A model generated the notes under the pieces. That model saw nothing but the letters and a program-made list of their open reading frames with translations, ran no database searches and was not told the DNA's origin. From Lentimicrobiaceae bacterium (GTDB taxonomy: Bacteria; Bacteroidota; Bacteroidia; Bacteroidales; F082), in contig SUWS01000014.1 of assembly GCA_015061365.1 (NCBI GenBank), forward strand, positions 1 through 52,834: a stretch of 52,834 nt of DNA, read 5' to 3'. The first letter of the stretch is position 1, and every line of letters begins with the position of its first letter. Positions 51,343-52,834 of this stretch are shown piece after piece. Both the position numbers and the translations under genes were made by a program.

Positions 51343-52359
51343 TCACAACAAACTCCTTATCTCCACTTCCGTCAAGCCAGTAACATCCATAATAAGGTCA
51401 ATATTTGCTCCAGACGACATAAGTTTTTTCACTATCTGAGCCTTAGCATTTCTCATACCTTCAGCCAACCCCTCTTCTCTTCCTTTCAGCAAACCTTCCT
51501 CTCGTCCTCTCAGCAAACCTTCTTCCCTTCCTTTTTCTAAGCCTTCCGACAATCCTTTCTCCATGCCTTTCAGCATTCCTTCAAGCATGCCTTCCTTGCG
51601 TCCCATCTCCCTGCCTTCCAACAAACCTTCGCCTCTCGAAGTATAGATATTGTCTCTCAATATCACCGTGTTATCCAAATGACGATAATATGCCGACAAC
51701 TCACCTTTGCTCATCATCGCCAACTTCAATTTCTCTCTCGCTTCCGACAACCCCGGTGCGGTTGAATCTTGAGGTATGTCACCGGTACTAAGATAATACA
51801 TCCATTCTTCCAATAAGTTAGACGGCTTTTCATTAAAATCGTTAGCCTTTAGAATATAATATTCCGGATATAACTCACTGACAACATCGACATTAAACTT
51901 CTGTCGTTGGAACGGACTTAGATTAAGAATCTCTCCCGTGTTAACTCCCATAAACTCTGTCTTCCCGTGATAAAGATAATCCTTGCCCTGACCTAAATCG
52001 AAATAGACGATATTGACGCTATATATCTTCTTTATATTTTGATAGCCTTCTCCTCTATTAATATATTCCGTCACCAACTTAGAGACACCGAACAGCATCC
52101 TCTGGAAATAGGCGTATTCATCGTTGTTCTGCACCTCGATGATAAACAGTTCGCCTCTGCTGTTCTCGGCGAGAATATCAACACGGTTATATTTGTCTAA
52201 CTCGTCTTCCTGATTACTCTCGCTTTCCAAAAGTCTGTTGATCGTGATTTTCTCTTTGAATAAGGTCGTGAGCAGACCTTCCAAAATTACGTAATTGGAC
52301 TTGTCGCGAAGCATGCGCTTCATAGCCCAATCGAATCTGATATACTTCTTCTTTTCCAT
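51343..52359 (-). CDS. PD-(D/E)XK nuclease-family 'transposase/Rpn-like' protein, short-repeat copy
   Basis: A 338-residue paralogue of the protein at 47232. The same start (MEKKKYIRFDWAMKRMLRDK), nuclease residues and end are present. It differs by a few substitutions (for example MGV for LGV, SSG context) and by loss of 12 residues in the EGxxKGxx repeat (GREEGLLRGREEGLLKGREE). The first ~20 bp upstream (AAATTATGATTTTTAAA) and the last ~70 bp are shared with the other copy; outside that the flanks differ. The pair brackets the FISUMP lipoprotein and small repeat protein. Confidence 0.85.
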   Translation of the reverse strand: MEKKKYIRFDWAMKRMLRDKSNYVILEGLLTTLFKEKITINRLLESESNQEDELDKYNRVDILAENSRGELFIIEVQNNDEYAYFQRMLFGVSKLVTEYINRGEGYQNIKKIYSVNIVYFDLGQGKDYLYHGKTEFMGVNTGEILNLSPFQRQKFNVDVVSELYPEYYILKANDFNEKPSNLLEEWMYYLSTGDIPQDSTAPGLSEAREKLKLAMMSKGELSAYYRHLDNTVILRDNIYTSRGEGLLEGREMGRKEGMLEGMLKGMEKGLSEGLEKGREEGLLRGREEGLLKGREEGLAEGMRNAKAQIVKKLMSSGANIDLIMDVTGLTEVEIRSLL

Positions 52360-52439
52360 AAATTATGATTTTTAAATTACCCTACAAAGATAAGAAACTT
52401 CAATGGAAAAAGCAAGAGAGATTTGGATATTTTTCTCCC

Positions 52440-52522
52440 ACAAATTCCACTGATGTTCACGGATTTTTCAGATTTTCAATTTCTCAGATTCTCAGATTTC
52501 CAGATTGTCAGATTTTCAAATT
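52440..52522. repeat. (TCAGATT)n heptad repeat
   Basis: About ten units of TCAGATT/TCAAATT/CCAGATT; the inverse of the AATCTGA repeats elsewhere in the window. Confidence 0.75.
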
Positions 52523-52530
52523 TAAATAAA

Positions 52531-52576
52531 GAGAGACGTATCAAATTCTCCTTGCGTCGAATTGTGATGCGTCTCT
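52531..52576. repeat. GAGACG ... CGTCTC palindromic intergenic repeat
   Basis: AGAGACGTATCAAATTC (52532-52548) pairs imperfectly with GAATTGTGATGCGTCTCT (52558-52575). It may terminate transcription in either direction but lacks T-runs. It is followed by another GTTGTCCGTTGTCTGTTGAC block (about 52610-52629). Confidence 0.65.
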
Positions 52577-52631
52577 ACATATTTATCGGTGGACAATGTC
52601 TGTTGACTATTGTCCGTTGTCTGTTGACCTT

Positions 52632-52834
52632 TTACTTCTTCAAAGGTTCAGCAATCTTAGCTGCCAAGAATTGTCTGTTCATTCTTGCGATGTTGGTTAC
52701 AGAGATACCTTTTGGACATTCTGCCATACAAGCGTAAGTGTTTGAACAGTTACCGAATCCGAGTTCGTCCATTCTTGCCACCATCTTCTGTACTCTTTCG
52801 TAAGTTTCTACCTGACCTTGTGGTAACAAAGCGA
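52632..52834 (-). CDS. sdhB: Succinate dehydrogenase/fumarate reductase iron-sulfur subunit, C-terminal part (runs off the window)
   Basis: The last ~67 residues of a respiratory iron-sulfur protein. LGFGNCSNTYACMAECPKGI supplies three cysteines of the C-terminal cluster region. ISVTNIARMNRQFLAAKIAE and the end PLKK follow. This subunit passes electrons between the flavoprotein and the membrane quinone site. In Bacteroidales the same complex often works as fumarate reductase, so frdB is an equally fair name. The upstream part and partner genes lie beyond the right edge. Confidence 0.9.
   Translation of the reverse strand, partial: ALLPQGQVETYERVQKMVARMDELGFGNCSNTYACMAECPKGISVTNIARMNRQFLAAKIAEPLKK

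Overview
The window looks like chromosomal DNA of a member of the Bacteroidales (phylum Bacteroidota). The signs are: AT-rich spacers, Bacteroidetes promoters (TTG, about 19 nt, then TAnnTTTG), no Shine-Dalgarno sites, many secreted proteins ending in a type IX secretion (T9SS) type A sorting domain (YPNPA...G.Y...), FISUMP lipoproteins, a SurA-like/SurA-like/MoxR cluster and OmpA/TPR proteins. No species can be named from the sequence alone.

Layout. 1-5000: a DUF3244-like gene broken by a ~200-bp MITE, two short ORFs, and two GLUG-repeat T9SS proteins in a sea of heptad repeats. 5000-13450: housekeeping block with a fucose-type permease (fucP), IMP dehydrogenase (guaB), three periplasmic chaperone/PPIase genes and a MoxR ATPase. 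13540-14490: tRNA-Gly and tRNA-Leu, then a damaged stretch with a MITE fragment and a gene remnant. 14490-31230: queD, a 1677-residue surface protein, an AT-rich AAA/DUF4143 ATPase, mutS, a SpoU methyltransferase, an OmpA/TPR protein plus a double-barrel OmpA protein, folK and sppA. 31300-42600: a membrane TPR-HTH regulator, an Omp28-like and other T9SS cargo, a near-perfect second copy of the GLUG gene, a FISUMP lipoprotein, and two composite gene remnants. 42800-52834 (mostly minus strand): an ABC-F ATPase, mntP, tryptophanase (tnaA), two near-identical PD-(D/E)XK 'transposase/Rpn' proteins flanking a FISUMP/fimbrillin-like lipoprotein and a small repeat protein, and the 3' end of a succinate dehydrogenase/fumarate reductase iron-sulfur subunit.

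The most unusual content is in the accessory DNA. A TTAA-flanked MITE family can be proven here from two filled/empty comparisons. A promoter + 15-codon ORF (ILGKNKFIK) + terminator cassette occurs twice, with a relative at 700. Heptad repeats and GAGACG palindromes, common between genes, also run into the 3' coding ends, especially of T9SS sorting domains, where they seem to drive exchange of C-termini between paralogues. tnaA has a ~200-nt leader with a 20-codon ORF ending inside a perfect palindrome.

Functionally, the plus-strand core genes handle purine synthesis, outer-membrane protein folding and DNA repair. The accessory genes are mostly exported, surface or lipid-anchored proteins whose repeats and sorting tags look evolutionarily fluid.
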